From Terrabacter sp. MAHUQ-38 (GTDB lineage Bacteria; Actinomycetota; Actinomycetes; Actinomycetales; Dermatophilaceae), in NCBI RefSeq assembly GCF_014518425.1, contig NZ_JACVCU010000001.1, forward strand, positions 682,001 through 746,000: a DNA stretch of 64,000 bases, given 5' to 3'. Every line of letters starts with the position of its first letter. Within the stretch, counting starts at the first letter, position 1. The translations under genes and the position numbers were made by a program. The notes below the pieces were generated by a model. It was not told where the DNA came from, made no database searches, and saw only the letters and a program-made list of their open reading frames with translations. Positions 16,648 through 25,137 of this stretch are shown piece by piece.

Positions 16648-17538
16648 ATGGTCTTCACGGGGAGCCGGCCGGCGCCGACGCACGTCATCGCCCACCTGTC
16701 CGACATGCACCTGATCGTCGGGGACGGCCTGCTCCAGGGCCACATCGACACCGTGGCGAAGTTCCGTACGGCGCTCGAGAAGGTGGAGGCCTCGGGGGAG
16801 CGGTTCGACGCGATCGTGCTGTCCGGCGACCTCACCGACAGTGCCCAACCGGAGGCATATGCGCTGCTGCGTGGGATGGTCGAGCCCGTCGCCGAGCGTC
16901 TGGGGGCCGCGCTGGTCATGACCGGTGGCAACCACGACGAGCGCCGACCGCTGGCTCGGGAGCTGTACGGCCGTGACAGCGACGAGCCGCAGGACACCGT
17001 CACGCTGGTCAACGGGCTGCGGATCATCGACGTCGACTCGGCCGTGCCGGGCTTCCATCACGGCGGCTTCTCCGACGACCAGTACGACTGGCTCGCAAGG
17101 GAGCTCGCGGTGCCGGCAGAGCACGGCACGATTCTCGTGACCCATCACGCACCCATCACCTACCGGTCCCCCGTCATGCAGCTGCTCGACTTCGACGGCG
17201 TCGACCGGCTGCGGTCGGCGCTTGAGGGCACCGATGTGCGGGCCATCCTCAGCGGGCACCTGCACGTGACGAGCTTCGGCACGCTCGGCGGCATCCCCGT
17301 CTTCGTCGCAGGTGGAGTGAGCTACGTCGACGACGTCGGCGCCCCGCGCGACCTGCTCATGGGCGTCGACGGGCCGCAGTCGTGGAACCTCATCGAGGTG
17401 CACGCCGACTCGATCGTCGGCACGGTGGCCCCCGTCGAGCAGCATCCGACGTGGCCGAGCCTCAGTGAGGCCGTCGTCGAGTTCATGGCGACGGTCCCGG
17501 AGGAGGATCGCCGGACCGTCTTCTCGACGAAGCGCTGA
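16648..17538 (+). CDS. Calcineurin-like metallophosphoesterase (CpdA-like)
   Basis: This is a 296-residue cytosolic phosphodiesterase of the class III cyclic-nucleotide type. The metal-binding motifs occur in order: DMHL (D-x-H), GDLTD (GDxxD), GNHDE (GNHD/E), THHAP and GHLH. The ATG at 16648 directly precedes the conserved core. The substrate may be cAMP or another phosphodiester, and the family is promiscuous. The 236 bases upstream hold no gene. Confidence 0.88.
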   Translation: MVFTGSRPAPTHVIAHLSDMHLIVGDGLLQGHIDTVAKFRTALEKVEASGERFDAIVLSGDLTDSAQPEAYALLRGMVEPVAERLGAALVMTGGNHDERRPLARELYGRDSDEPQDTVTLVNGLRIIDVDSAVPGFHHGGFSDDQYDWLARELAVPAEHGTILVTHHAPITYRSPVMQLLDFDGVDRLRSALEGTDVRAILSGHLHVTSFGTLGGIPVFVAGGVSYVDDVGAPRDLLMGVDGPQSWNLIEVHADSIVGTVAPVEQHPTWPSLSEAVVEFMATVPEEDRRTVFSTKR

Positions 17539-17550
17539 GCGGGCGCACAG

Positions 17551-17575
17551 CGACATTTCGAGAATCGAAATGTCG
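17551..17575. promoter_or_regulatory. Operator-like palindrome upstream of the hydrolase gene
   Basis: CGACATTTCGA (17551-17561) is repeated inverted at 17565-17575 with a 3-base spacer, a perfect 11-base inverted repeat. It is AT-richer than its surroundings and lies between the phosphoesterase stop and the hydrolase start. It lacks a T-run, so an operator, for example for an ArsR-type repressor, is more likely than a terminator. No such regulator is encoded nearby. Confidence 0.6.
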
Positions 17576-17641
17576 AGAGGAGGCTACGCCGTTCGACATC
17601 CAGGTGACAGCAGCCGGCACCACGCACCAGAGGAGCACCCG

Positions 17642-18499
17642 ATGAGTACCACGTCCGACACGACCGAGAACACCGGCACGACCACGACCACCGTTGCGCA
17701 CGCCACGTCCGCGGACGGCACGACGATCGCCTACGAGGCGTACGGCTCCGGACCGGCGGCCGTCGTCGTCGGCGGCGCGTTCTGCGATCGCGGCGCCTTC
17801 CGTGACCTCGCGCGGACGCTCGGCGAGCTCGGCCTCACCGGCGTCACCTACGACCGGCGCGGCCGGGGCGACAGCGGGGACACCAAGCCGTATGCCGTCG
17901 CCCGAGAGGTGGAGGACCTCCGTGCGATCGTCGATGCCGCCGGCGAAACCGGTTCTCCCGCCTACGCATTCGGGGTATCGTCTGGTGGCGCGCTGGTCAT
18001 CGAGGCCGCTGCCGCCGCGGTGCCTCTCGCCAGGGCCGCCGCCATCGAGGTCCCCTATCGCACCGAGGCCTGGCCGCCCGCACCCGACGACTACATCGGC
18101 ACGCTCGAGCGCTTCGAGGCCGCCGCCGACCGCGAAGGCATCCTGCGCTACTTCAACAACGTCGTCGTGGGCATGCCCTCGGAGATGGTCGACGGCATGA
18201 AGGGCACGCCGATGTGGGAGCCGATGCTCTCACTCACCTACACGGTGAGGTACGACGGCCTCTGCCTCGGCGGCGACGACCAGAGCATCCCCGAGGACAC
18301 CTTCGCCAGGGTCACGATCCCGTTCCTGTCGGTCTGCAGCAGCGGCACCCAGATGCCGTGGCTGCACGACGCAGCCCAGGTGGTCGCGGACGCCCTGCCG
18401 AACGCGACCGCCGTCGAGCTCCCCGGCGAGTTCCACCAGGTGCCCGCCGCCACGCTGGCCCCGGTGCTCGCCGACTTCTTCCGGGCCGGAGCACCCTGA
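17642..18499 (+). CDS. Alpha/beta-fold hydrolase
   Basis: This is a 285-residue soluble hydrolase. The ATG at 17642 follows GAGGAG. After a Thr-rich head come the oxyanion-side strand (AAVVVGGAF), the YDRRGRGDSG segment and the nucleophile elbow GVSSGG. A late acid-His region contains GEFHQVPA. These are classic features of the family. The substrate is unknown. A perfect palindrome upstream suggests dedicated regulation. A hairpin follows the stop. Confidence 0.85.
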   Translation: MSTTSDTTENTGTTTTTVAHATSADGTTIAYEAYGSGPAAVVVGGAFCDRGAFRDLARTLGELGLTGVTYDRRGRGDSGDTKPYAVAREVEDLRAIVDAAGETGSPAYAFGVSSGGALVIEAAAAAVPLARAAAIEVPYRTEAWPPAPDDYIGTLERFEAAADREGILRYFNNVVVGMPSEMVDGMKGTPMWEPMLSLTYTVRYDGLCLGGDDQSIPEDTFARVTIPFLSVCSSGTQMPWLHDAAQVVADALPNATAVELPGEFHQVPAATLAPVLADFFRAGAP

Positions 18500-18521
18500 C
18501 CGCGCCTCGCACTCGGCCCTG

Positions 18522-18562
18522 TGCCGTCGGGTTCTTCTGGCTGACAAGGGAACCCGACGGCA
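18522..18562. terminator. Bidirectional terminator-like hairpin
   Basis: The 13-base arms 18522-18534 and 18550-18562 pair perfectly around a 15-base loop, between the convergent stops at 18499 and 18597. Confidence 0.65.
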
Positions 18563-18596
18563 TTCCCGGCACCGAGCGCGCCCGGGCTCCAGCGGT

Positions 18597-19613
<1,017 letters not shown>

Positions 19614-19719
19614 GCCGCCACCCTAGTTCGGCGTCGCGACACGACGGTGGCGGCGCTGGTGGTGCCGATGTCGGGTCGTGAGGTCAGAATGGGGAACATG
19701 CAGGGATCGAGGAGGCGTG

Positions 19720-20376
19720 ATGCGTGAGCTGCGCCCCCTGACGCCTGACCGCGTCGGCGACCTCGTCGGCCCGTGCGCGCCGTGCACCTTCTGGCAGACG
19801 GTCCCGCGCAACGGTCACTCCGACCCGCGTGAGCCGCTCGAGCAGCTCGCCGACTGGGTCGAGGCCGTGACGGCGGACTGGGGGCCGCCCGGCCGCATCG
19901 CCTATGTCGATGGACGGCCGGCGGGCCATGTCGTCGTCGCGCCCGCCCGCCACGTCGCGCGCCTCGCGGCCTTCGCGACGTCGCCGTCCGACCCCTCCAC
20001 GCTGATGCTCGTCACCGCGGTCACGACCCCGCCGGATGCCGGCCGCGGCCTGCGCAAGGTCCTCGTCCAGTCGGCGGCCAAGGACGCCCTGCGACACCGA
20101 GCCCGGTCGCTCGAGGTCGTCGCGGCTCGCCCCCTGGCGGTCTCGAGGCACTCGTGCGTGCTCGACGTCGCGTTCCTCGAGAAGGTCGGTTTCCGCGTCG
20201 AGCGTGACCACCCGGCCTATCCGCGGCTGCGCATCGAGCTGCGCACGGTCGTCACACTTCGCGACGAGGCCGCCGCGGCCGTCGCGCGGGTCCTCGCGCG
20301 CGTACCAGGGGTGCGGCCGGTGCCCGAGACGCACCCGAACGGGTCGAGCCACGCGAGCGTGACCGACCGCGCCTGA
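19720..20376 (+). CDS. GNAT-like N-acetyltransferase
   Basis: This is a 218-residue protein. The start at 19720 follows GAGGAGG closely, and GTG 19717 is also possible. The central part (HVVVAPARHVARLAAF, then LMLVTAVTTPPDAGRGLRKVLVQSAA) fits a GNAT fold, with the acetyl-CoA loop read as DAGRGLRKVL. A paired helix follows. The C-terminal 40 residues are a variable tail. A related acetyltransferase often lies between parB and trxA in actinobacteria, which supports the assignment. The substrate is unknown. Confidence 0.7.
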   Translation: MRELRPLTPDRVGDLVGPCAPCTFWQTVPRNGHSDPREPLEQLADWVEAVTADWGPPGRIAYVDGRPAGHVVVAPARHVARLAAFATSPSDPSTLMLVTAVTTPPDAGRGLRKVLVQSAAKDALRHRARSLEVVAARPLAVSRHSCVLDVAFLEKVGFRVERDHPAYPRLRIELRTVVTLRDEAAAAVARVLARVPGVRPVPETHPNGSSHASVTDRA

Positions 20377-20423
20377 GCCCGCGGGCGCAGTCGTCGTAGC
20401 CGGCTTCTGTGGTGGGGTCCGGC

Positions 20424-21641
20424 TCAGCCGACCGTGCGCTCGGCCTGTACCTGCTGGGCGCGCATCGTCTCGAGGTGGCGGCGCAGGTCGTCGAGGCGCA
20501 GCACACCGGTGCGAGCCGTGTCGGACTCACCGAGGTAGACGCGCTGGAGGGCCACGACGACTGCCTCTGCGATGTGGTCGAGCGTCTGCGGGTCGGTGAG
20601 GGCGGCCGCGTCACCCTCGTGGCTGAGGTAGCCGAAGTCGAGGCGCACGGCAGGCATCCGGGTGCGACGCAGCAGCGGCCACGTGCGCGCATGGGAGCGG
20701 CAGTCGGTGAGCCCGGTGCGGGCCACGACCTCGCGCAGCAGCAGGTCGGCGAAGCGCTCACCGATGACCGACCAGTCGGCGCGTGCCTGGCTGTCGGGGT
20801 GGCCGTAGAAGTACGAGGCGGCGCCGTGCGCCGAGGCGGACTCGGCGTGGTCGGTGTGGAGGCTGATCACGAGGTCGGCGTCGCACGAGTTCGCGAACGA
20901 GGCCCGCTCCTCGTCGCTGCCACCGTCGGTGGTCTCCGTGCGGGTGAAGACGACACTCACGCCGTGGGCGGAGAGCCGACCCTCCACGCGCCGGGCCAGG
21001 TCGAGCGCGAGGCGGGCCTCGACGAGCCCCCGGTGGCCCTGTGCACCGCCGTCGGCGCCTCCGTGCCCGGGATCGAGCACGATGGTGCGTCCGCTGAGGC
21101 TGTAGCCGCTGCGGCGGATCTGCTCCCGCTCGCGCAGGGCGTTGGCCGAGCCGCCGCTGACCGAGCGGCGCAGGCCCGCGAACGCCCGCATCGTCTCCGG
21201 TCCGACAGTGCCGTCGGGGGTCATGCCCACCGCGGCCTGGAAGGCACGTAGCGCGGCATCGGTGTTGGGGCCGTGCAGACCGTCGACCTTGCCCGGTGTG
21301 AAGCCGAGCTCGGCGAGACGCGTCTGGAGCGCCACGACGTCATCGCCCTCGACGAAGTGCTCGGGGACGTAGCGCAGCACCCGGTCACCGAGCGCCCAGC
21401 GCGCACCGTCGAGGACGGCATACGTCGACCGTCCCACGACGCCGTCGACGATGAGGCCCCGCCGCTGCTGGAACGACTTGACCGCCTGCTCGACCCGCTC
21501 GTCGAAGACCGGCTCGTCGGGGCGGTCGGTATGGCCCGGCCCGTCAGGGAGGTCGCCGGACAGCACGAGCCGGTCGCACACGGCGGCCACGGCCGGGCCT
21601 GAGTCGCCGCGCCGGAGCACGACTGACTGCGGTGGGGTCAT
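20424..21641 (-). CDS. cwlM: CwlM-like amidase-fold regulator of peptidoglycan synthesis
   Basis: This is a 405-residue protein with two peptidoglycan-binding PG_binding_1 repeats (about 10-75 and 90-155) followed by an Amidase_3 domain (about 180-370). Zinc-ligand motifs are DPGHGG, the Glu of VEARLAL and SLHTD. The catalytic Glu expected before the GFLS-type motif reads as Asp (RLDFGYLSHEGD). No signal peptide is present. Length, order of domains and position next to trxA-trxB-sigM match mycobacterial CwlM (Rv3915), which acts in the cytoplasm by activating MurA after PknB phosphorylation. That regulatory role is inferred for this protein. AAGGAG precedes the ATG at 21641. Confidence 0.88.
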   Translation of the reverse strand: MTPPQSVVLRRGDSGPAVAAVCDRLVLSGDLPDGPGHTDRPDEPVFDERVEQAVKSFQQRRGLIVDGVVGRSTYAVLDGARWALGDRVLRYVPEHFVEGDDVVALQTRLAELGFTPGKVDGLHGPNTDAALRAFQAAVGMTPDGTVGPETMRAFAGLRRSVSGGSANALREREQIRRSGYSLSGRTIVLDPGHGGADGGAQGHRGLVEARLALDLARRVEGRLSAHGVSVVFTRTETTDGGSDEERASFANSCDADLVISLHTDHAESASAHGAASYFYGHPDSQARADWSVIGERFADLLLREVVARTGLTDCRSHARTWPLLRRTRMPAVRLDFGYLSHEGDAAALTDPQTLDHIAEAVVVALQRVYLGESDTARTGVLRLDDLRRHLETMRAQQVQAERTVG

Positions 21642-21735
21642 CTCGGCTCCTTCGTGGGGAGGGGCTCCGTACGGGATCGCGGTGTGGCTGTGCGTCGGGC
21701 GGAGCAGTCGGGCGCCGTCAAGCAGCGTAGTACGA

Positions 21736-21773
21736 CGAAGGGGTGGCACCGGTAACGGTGGACCACCCCTTCG
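21736..21773 (-). terminator. Hairpin after trxA
   Basis: The 11-base arms 21736-21746 and 21763-21773 pair perfectly, and an inner CACCG/CGGTG stem nearly fills the loop. It lies just downstream of the trxA stop on the minus strand and before cwlM. Confidence 0.6.
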
Positions 21774-21783
21774 GCGAGCCGCA

Positions 21784-22107
21784 TCAGGCGATGAACTCCT
21801 CGAGCTCACGCAGGAGCTTCGGCTTCGGGTGCGCACCGACGATCGTCTTGACGACCTCGCCCTTGACGTAGACGTTGAGCGTCGGGATCGACACGACGCC
21901 GTAACGAGCGGCCGTGTCGACGTTGGCGTCGGTGTCGAGCTTGACGACCTCGATCTTGTCGCCGTACTGCTCGTTGATCTCCTCGAGGATGGGGGCGACC
22001 TTGCGGCACGGGCCGCACCACGTCGCCCAGAAGTCGACGAGCACGGGCTTCTCGCTCATGAGGACGTCGTCGGCGAAGGTGGCGTCGGTCGTGTTCTTCA
22101 GTGCCAT
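21784..22107 (-). CDS. trxA: Thioredoxin
   Basis: This is a 107-residue protein-disulfide reductase of the cytosol. The active site is FWATWCGPCRKVAP at about residues 26-39, followed by the cis-Pro loop SIPTL, both invariant in thioredoxins. It is reduced by the product of trxB, encoded 50 bases upstream on the same strand. The ATG at 22107 has a GGAAT-type ribosome-binding region. A hairpin after the stop probably ends the trxB-trxA transcript. Confidence 0.97.
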   Translation of the reverse strand: MALKNTTDATFADDVLMSEKPVLVDFWATWCGPCRKVAPILEEINEQYGDKIEVVKLDTDANVDTAARYGVVSIPTLNVYVKGEVVKTIVGAHPKPKLLRELEEFIA

Positions 22108-22157
22108 GGAGATTCCTTCTCGGTGTTCGGCGGGGCGGGGTGGGGGCTGGTTCGAGG

Positions 22158-23216
22158 TTAGGCGTCGGCGCCGACGGTGGCGCGCGGGTCGGAGATCGGG
22201 TGCGAGCTCGGCTCCGGGATCGGGCCCGAGTCGGTCTCGTCGATCGCGGCGGCCTCGGCCGCTGCCTCGGCGGGCGAACCGGTGTCCTCGAGCGCCGCGA
22301 GGTAGTGCTCGGCGTCGAGCGCGGCGGCGCAGCCGGAACCGGCCGCCGTGATGGCCTGGCGGTAGGTGTGGTCGACGAGGTCGCCCGACGCGAACACGCC
22401 GGGCAGGTTGGTGCGCGTCGAGCGACCCTGCACGAGGACGTAGCCCGCCTCGTCGGTGTCGACGAGACCCTTGACCAGCTCGTTGCGGGGGTCGTGGCCG
22501 ATCGCGACGAAGAGGCCGGTGATCGCGAGCTCGCGGGTCTCGCCCGTGACGGTGTCGCGCAGCGTGACGCCCGAGAGCCTGCCCTCGCCGTGGATCTCGG
22601 CGATCTCGGAGTTCCAGGCGAACCGGATCTTGTCGTTGGCGAACGCCCTGGCAGCCATGATCTTGCTGGCGCGCAGCTCGTCGCGACGGTGCACGATCGT
22701 CACGCTCCGGGCGAACTTGGTGAGGAACGTCGCCTCCTCGATGGCGGAGTCGCCACCACCGACGACCGCGATGTCCTGGTCGCGGAAGAAGAAGCCGTCG
22801 CACGTCGCGCACCACGAGACGCCATGGCCGGAGAGCTCCTTCTCGCGGGGGAGGCCGAGCTCGCGGTACGCCGATCCCATCGCGAGGATGACGGCCTTGG
22901 CGCGGTGGACGGTGCCCTCGCCGTCGGTGACGCTCTTGAGCTCGCCGGTGAGGTCGACCGCGGTGACGTCGTCGGTCACGATCTCGGCGCCGAAACGTTC
23001 GGCCTGGGCGCGCATGCCGTCCATGAGCTCGGGGCCCTGGATGCCGTCCGTGAAGCCGGGAAAGTTCTCGACCTCGGTCGTGTTCATCAGTGCCCCACCG
23101 GCGGTCACGGCGCCCTCGAAGACGAGGGGCGCGAGGTTCGCGCGCGCGGCATAGACGGCTGCGGTGTAGCCCGCGGGTCCCGAGCCGATGATGATGACGT
23201 TGCGGACGTCGGACAT
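22158..23216 (-). CDS. trxB: Thioredoxin-disulfide reductase
   Basis: This FAD/NADPH enzyme of 352 residues reduces TrxA. The FAD site is [13 protein letters not shown] at about residues 7-19. The redox pair is CATC in SWCATCDG, the NADPH site is [12 protein letters not shown], and [19 protein letters not shown] closes the FAD pocket. The start at 23216 gives the standard [13 protein letters not shown]-terminal tail of about 35 residues is Ala/Glu-rich and beyond the fold. It heads the trxB-trxA pair in the sigM neighbourhood, as in Mycobacterium. Confidence 0.97.
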   Translation of the reverse strand: MSDVRNVIIIGSGPAGYTAAVYAARANLAPLVFEGAVTAGGALMNTTEVENFPGFTDGIQGPELMDGMRAQAERFGAEIVTDDVTAVDLTGELKSVTDGEGTVHRAKAVILAMGSAYRELGLPREKELSGHGVSWCATCDGFFFRDQDIAVVGGGDSAIEEATFLTKFARSVTIVHRRDELRASKIMAARAFANDKIRFAWNSEIAEIHGEGRLSGVTLRDTVTGETRELAITGLFVAIGHDPRNELVKGLVDTDEAGYVLVQGRSTRTNLPGVFASGDLVDHTYRQAITAAGSGCAAALDAEHYLAALEDTGSPAEAAAEAAAIDETDSGPIPEPSSHPISDPRATVGADA

Positions 23217-23411
23217 GTGGGCTGCTCCTCGTAACGCTCTCGTGTCGTGGCCGCTCGCCGTCGTGGACGCCGGGGGACGCCGGTGCCGCGGAAGGCCGCG
23301 AGCCGCATAGGCCTCAACCGATCCTAGGCGTTCGTTGTTCCCGCGCCCGTCAGGCCGCAGACGGGCGCCCATTTGGCGCGAGATGGCGTGAAGGCAGCGT
23401 CCTCCCGAGGC

Positions 23412-24320
23412 TCAGGGGACTGGTGTGGCGCCCTTGAGCACTCCGGGGGAGCCGGTGGAGCAGCTGCGCTCGAGCGCCCAGGCCGTGCTCGCGCCGCTCC
23501 GGGTCACGACGACGACCACTGCGGGTCGGCCGTCGTAGGTCGCGAGGTCGGCCGACACAGCCTCCGGGGCAGGGCTCGACGCGTCGAGCGCGCCGATGGC
23601 CTCGAGGCAGGACTCGAGCCCGATCGGCGTGGCGATGGGACCGATGGAAGGAGCCTCCGCCGCGAGGTCGCGGATCGGCCGGCCGGGGTGCTCGAGCAGC
23701 TGACGTGCCTCGGCGGCGAGGTTGGTCGCATCGTATGCCGTCGTGCTGAGCTGGATGTGCAGCCCCCCGGACGTGCTGGGCGGCGGGGTCGGGCTCGTCG
23801 AACCGGACGTGAACCTGTCGCCGACGACGGCCGCGCCGTTGGGGCGCTTGGTCACGTGCAGCGCGGACGCGCCCACCGCGACGACCGCTGCCGCCGCGGC
23901 GACGGCGGCCACGAGGTAGATCGGCTTGGGCCGTTCGGCGCGGGACGGCATCGCCAGGACGGAACCGCCGGTGTGCCCCGTGCTGTCCTGGCCGGGGTCC
24001 ACCGCGCCCATCGAGGCCATCGAGACCCCCGGCGCGCCGATGACGAGGGGCCCGGGGTCGACGCGCAGCCGGGCGGCATCGAGCAGGGCAGCCGAGATCC
24101 GGTCGGCGACCGCGTCGGGCATCGGCCCAGGGTCAGATGCCTCGGCGAGCAGCGCCTGCACGCTGGCCTCGACCTCGGCGTCCAGGTGCGGCTCGGGGCC
24201 GGCGTCCTCGATCTCGGGCTCGTCGGCGACGTAGCGCCGCGCCACGGTCGGGAGGGTCTCCTGCTCTGCGGGGGCGCTGGTCGGCCGGTCGTGCTCAGGG
24301 GTGTGCGCGGACTCGTCCAC
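23412..24320 (-). CDS. Membrane protein next to sigM, probable anti-sigma factor (RsmA-like position)
   Basis: This is a 302-residue protein with one predicted membrane helix at about 175-198 (PIYLVAAVAAAAAVVAVGAS). The N-terminal cytoplasmic part is acidic, with a possible helical anti-sigma region (LDAEVEASVQALLAEAS). The outer domain of about 90 residues contains a Cys pair. The GTG at 24320 follows GAAGGA and was chosen over longer in-frame starts. In Mycobacterium the corresponding gene (Rv3912) encodes the SigM anti-sigma factor. The topology and position fit, but the sequence shows no HCC zinc motif. Binding to SigM is an inference. Confidence 0.65.
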   Translation of the reverse strand: MDESAHTPEHDRPTSAPAEQETLPTVARRYVADEPEIEDAGPEPHLDAEVEASVQALLAEASDPGPMPDAVADRISAALLDAARLRVDPGPLVIGAPGVSMASMGAVDPGQDSTGHTGGSVLAMPSRAERPKPIYLVAAVAAAAAVVAVGASALHVTKRPNGAAVVGDRFTSGSTSPTPPPSTSGGLHIQLSTTAYDATNLAAEARQLLEHPGRPIRDLAAEAPSIGPIATPIGLESCLEAIGALDASSPAPEAVSADLATYDGRPAVVVVVTRSGASTAWALERSCSTGSPGVLKGATPVP

Positions 24321-24561
24321 GGATGTGGTCCTTCGGGCAGTGCGTGCAGTGGTCGTACGGGCTGGCAGAGGTATGCCGGACGCCAAGGGTTCGACGGCCC
24401 CCTGTGGCCGTCGGGTTCCACGGGATTCAACCATCATCCTCGGCACCAGGCGCAGCTGCGCCGCGCCGTCGGACGCTGCCTACCCAGTCTGCGGGCCACG
24501 CCCTCGCCGTGGCCGCCCGCCGTCAGCTGCCTTCGGCGGCGGCGGTCGTGGGCTGCTGCCG

Positions 24562-25134
24562 TCAGTCCTCGTGGACCGGGCGCACGCCCGGGGTGAGCCC
24601 CAGGTGCTGGGCGAGCGCCGCCCGACCGCGGGCGCAGCGCGACTTGATGGTGCCTTCCGCGACGCCCAGGATCACGGCAGCCTCGGCGACGGGCACGGCA
24701 TGCATGTCGACGAGCACGAGTGCCGCGCGCTGGCCCTCGGGCAGCCTGGCGAGCGCCTCCTGGATGTCGAGGCGTACGTCCGTCGAGGCGTGGTGGTCGT
24801 GCCGGTCGGCGAGCTCGTACTCGGGCAGCTCGGTGGTCGGCTTGCGGCGACGGAGCCGGTCGAGGCAGGCGTTGACGATGATTCGGTGCAGCCACGTCGT
24901 GACGGCCGCCTCGCCCCGGAAGGAGTCGGCGCGACGGAAGGCCGCGATGAAGCCGTCCTGAACGCAGTCGGCGGCGAGCTCGGGGTCGCGCACCGTGCGC
25001 AGCGCGACCGCCCACATGCGGTCCTTGTGCCGACGGAACAGCTCGGCGAAGGCGTGGTCGTCACCGGCGACGTGAAGTGCCAACAGCTCCCGGTCGCTCA
25101 GCTCGGCGACCGGGGCGCCAACCCCCGGGATCAT
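24562..25134 (-). CDS. sigM: ECF sigma factor SigM
   Basis: This is a 190-residue extracytoplasmic-function sigma factor. Region 2 spans about 15-85 (FAELFRRHKDRMWAVALR, then CVQDGFIAAFRRADSF and TWLHRIIVNACLDRLRR). Region 4 spans about 120-175 (ALARLPEGQRAALVLVD, then AEAAVILGVAEGTIKSR), with the helix-turn-helix intact. It starts 3 bases after the stop of the pseudokinase gene on the same strand, and the probable anti-sigma gene lies 241 bases downstream. In Mycobacterium SigM controls late-phase surface and ESX-related genes. Whether it reads the shared promoter element in this window is untested. Confidence 0.93.
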   Translation of the reverse strand: MIPGVGAPVAELSDRELLALHVAGDDHAFAELFRRHKDRMWAVALRTVRDPELAADCVQDGFIAAFRRADSFRGEAAVTTWLHRIIVNACLDRLRRRKPTTELPEYELADRHDHHASTDVRLDIQEALARLPEGQRAALVLVDMHAVPVAEAAVILGVAEGTIKSRCARGRAALAQHLGLTPGVRPVHED

Positions 25135-25137
25135 CGG

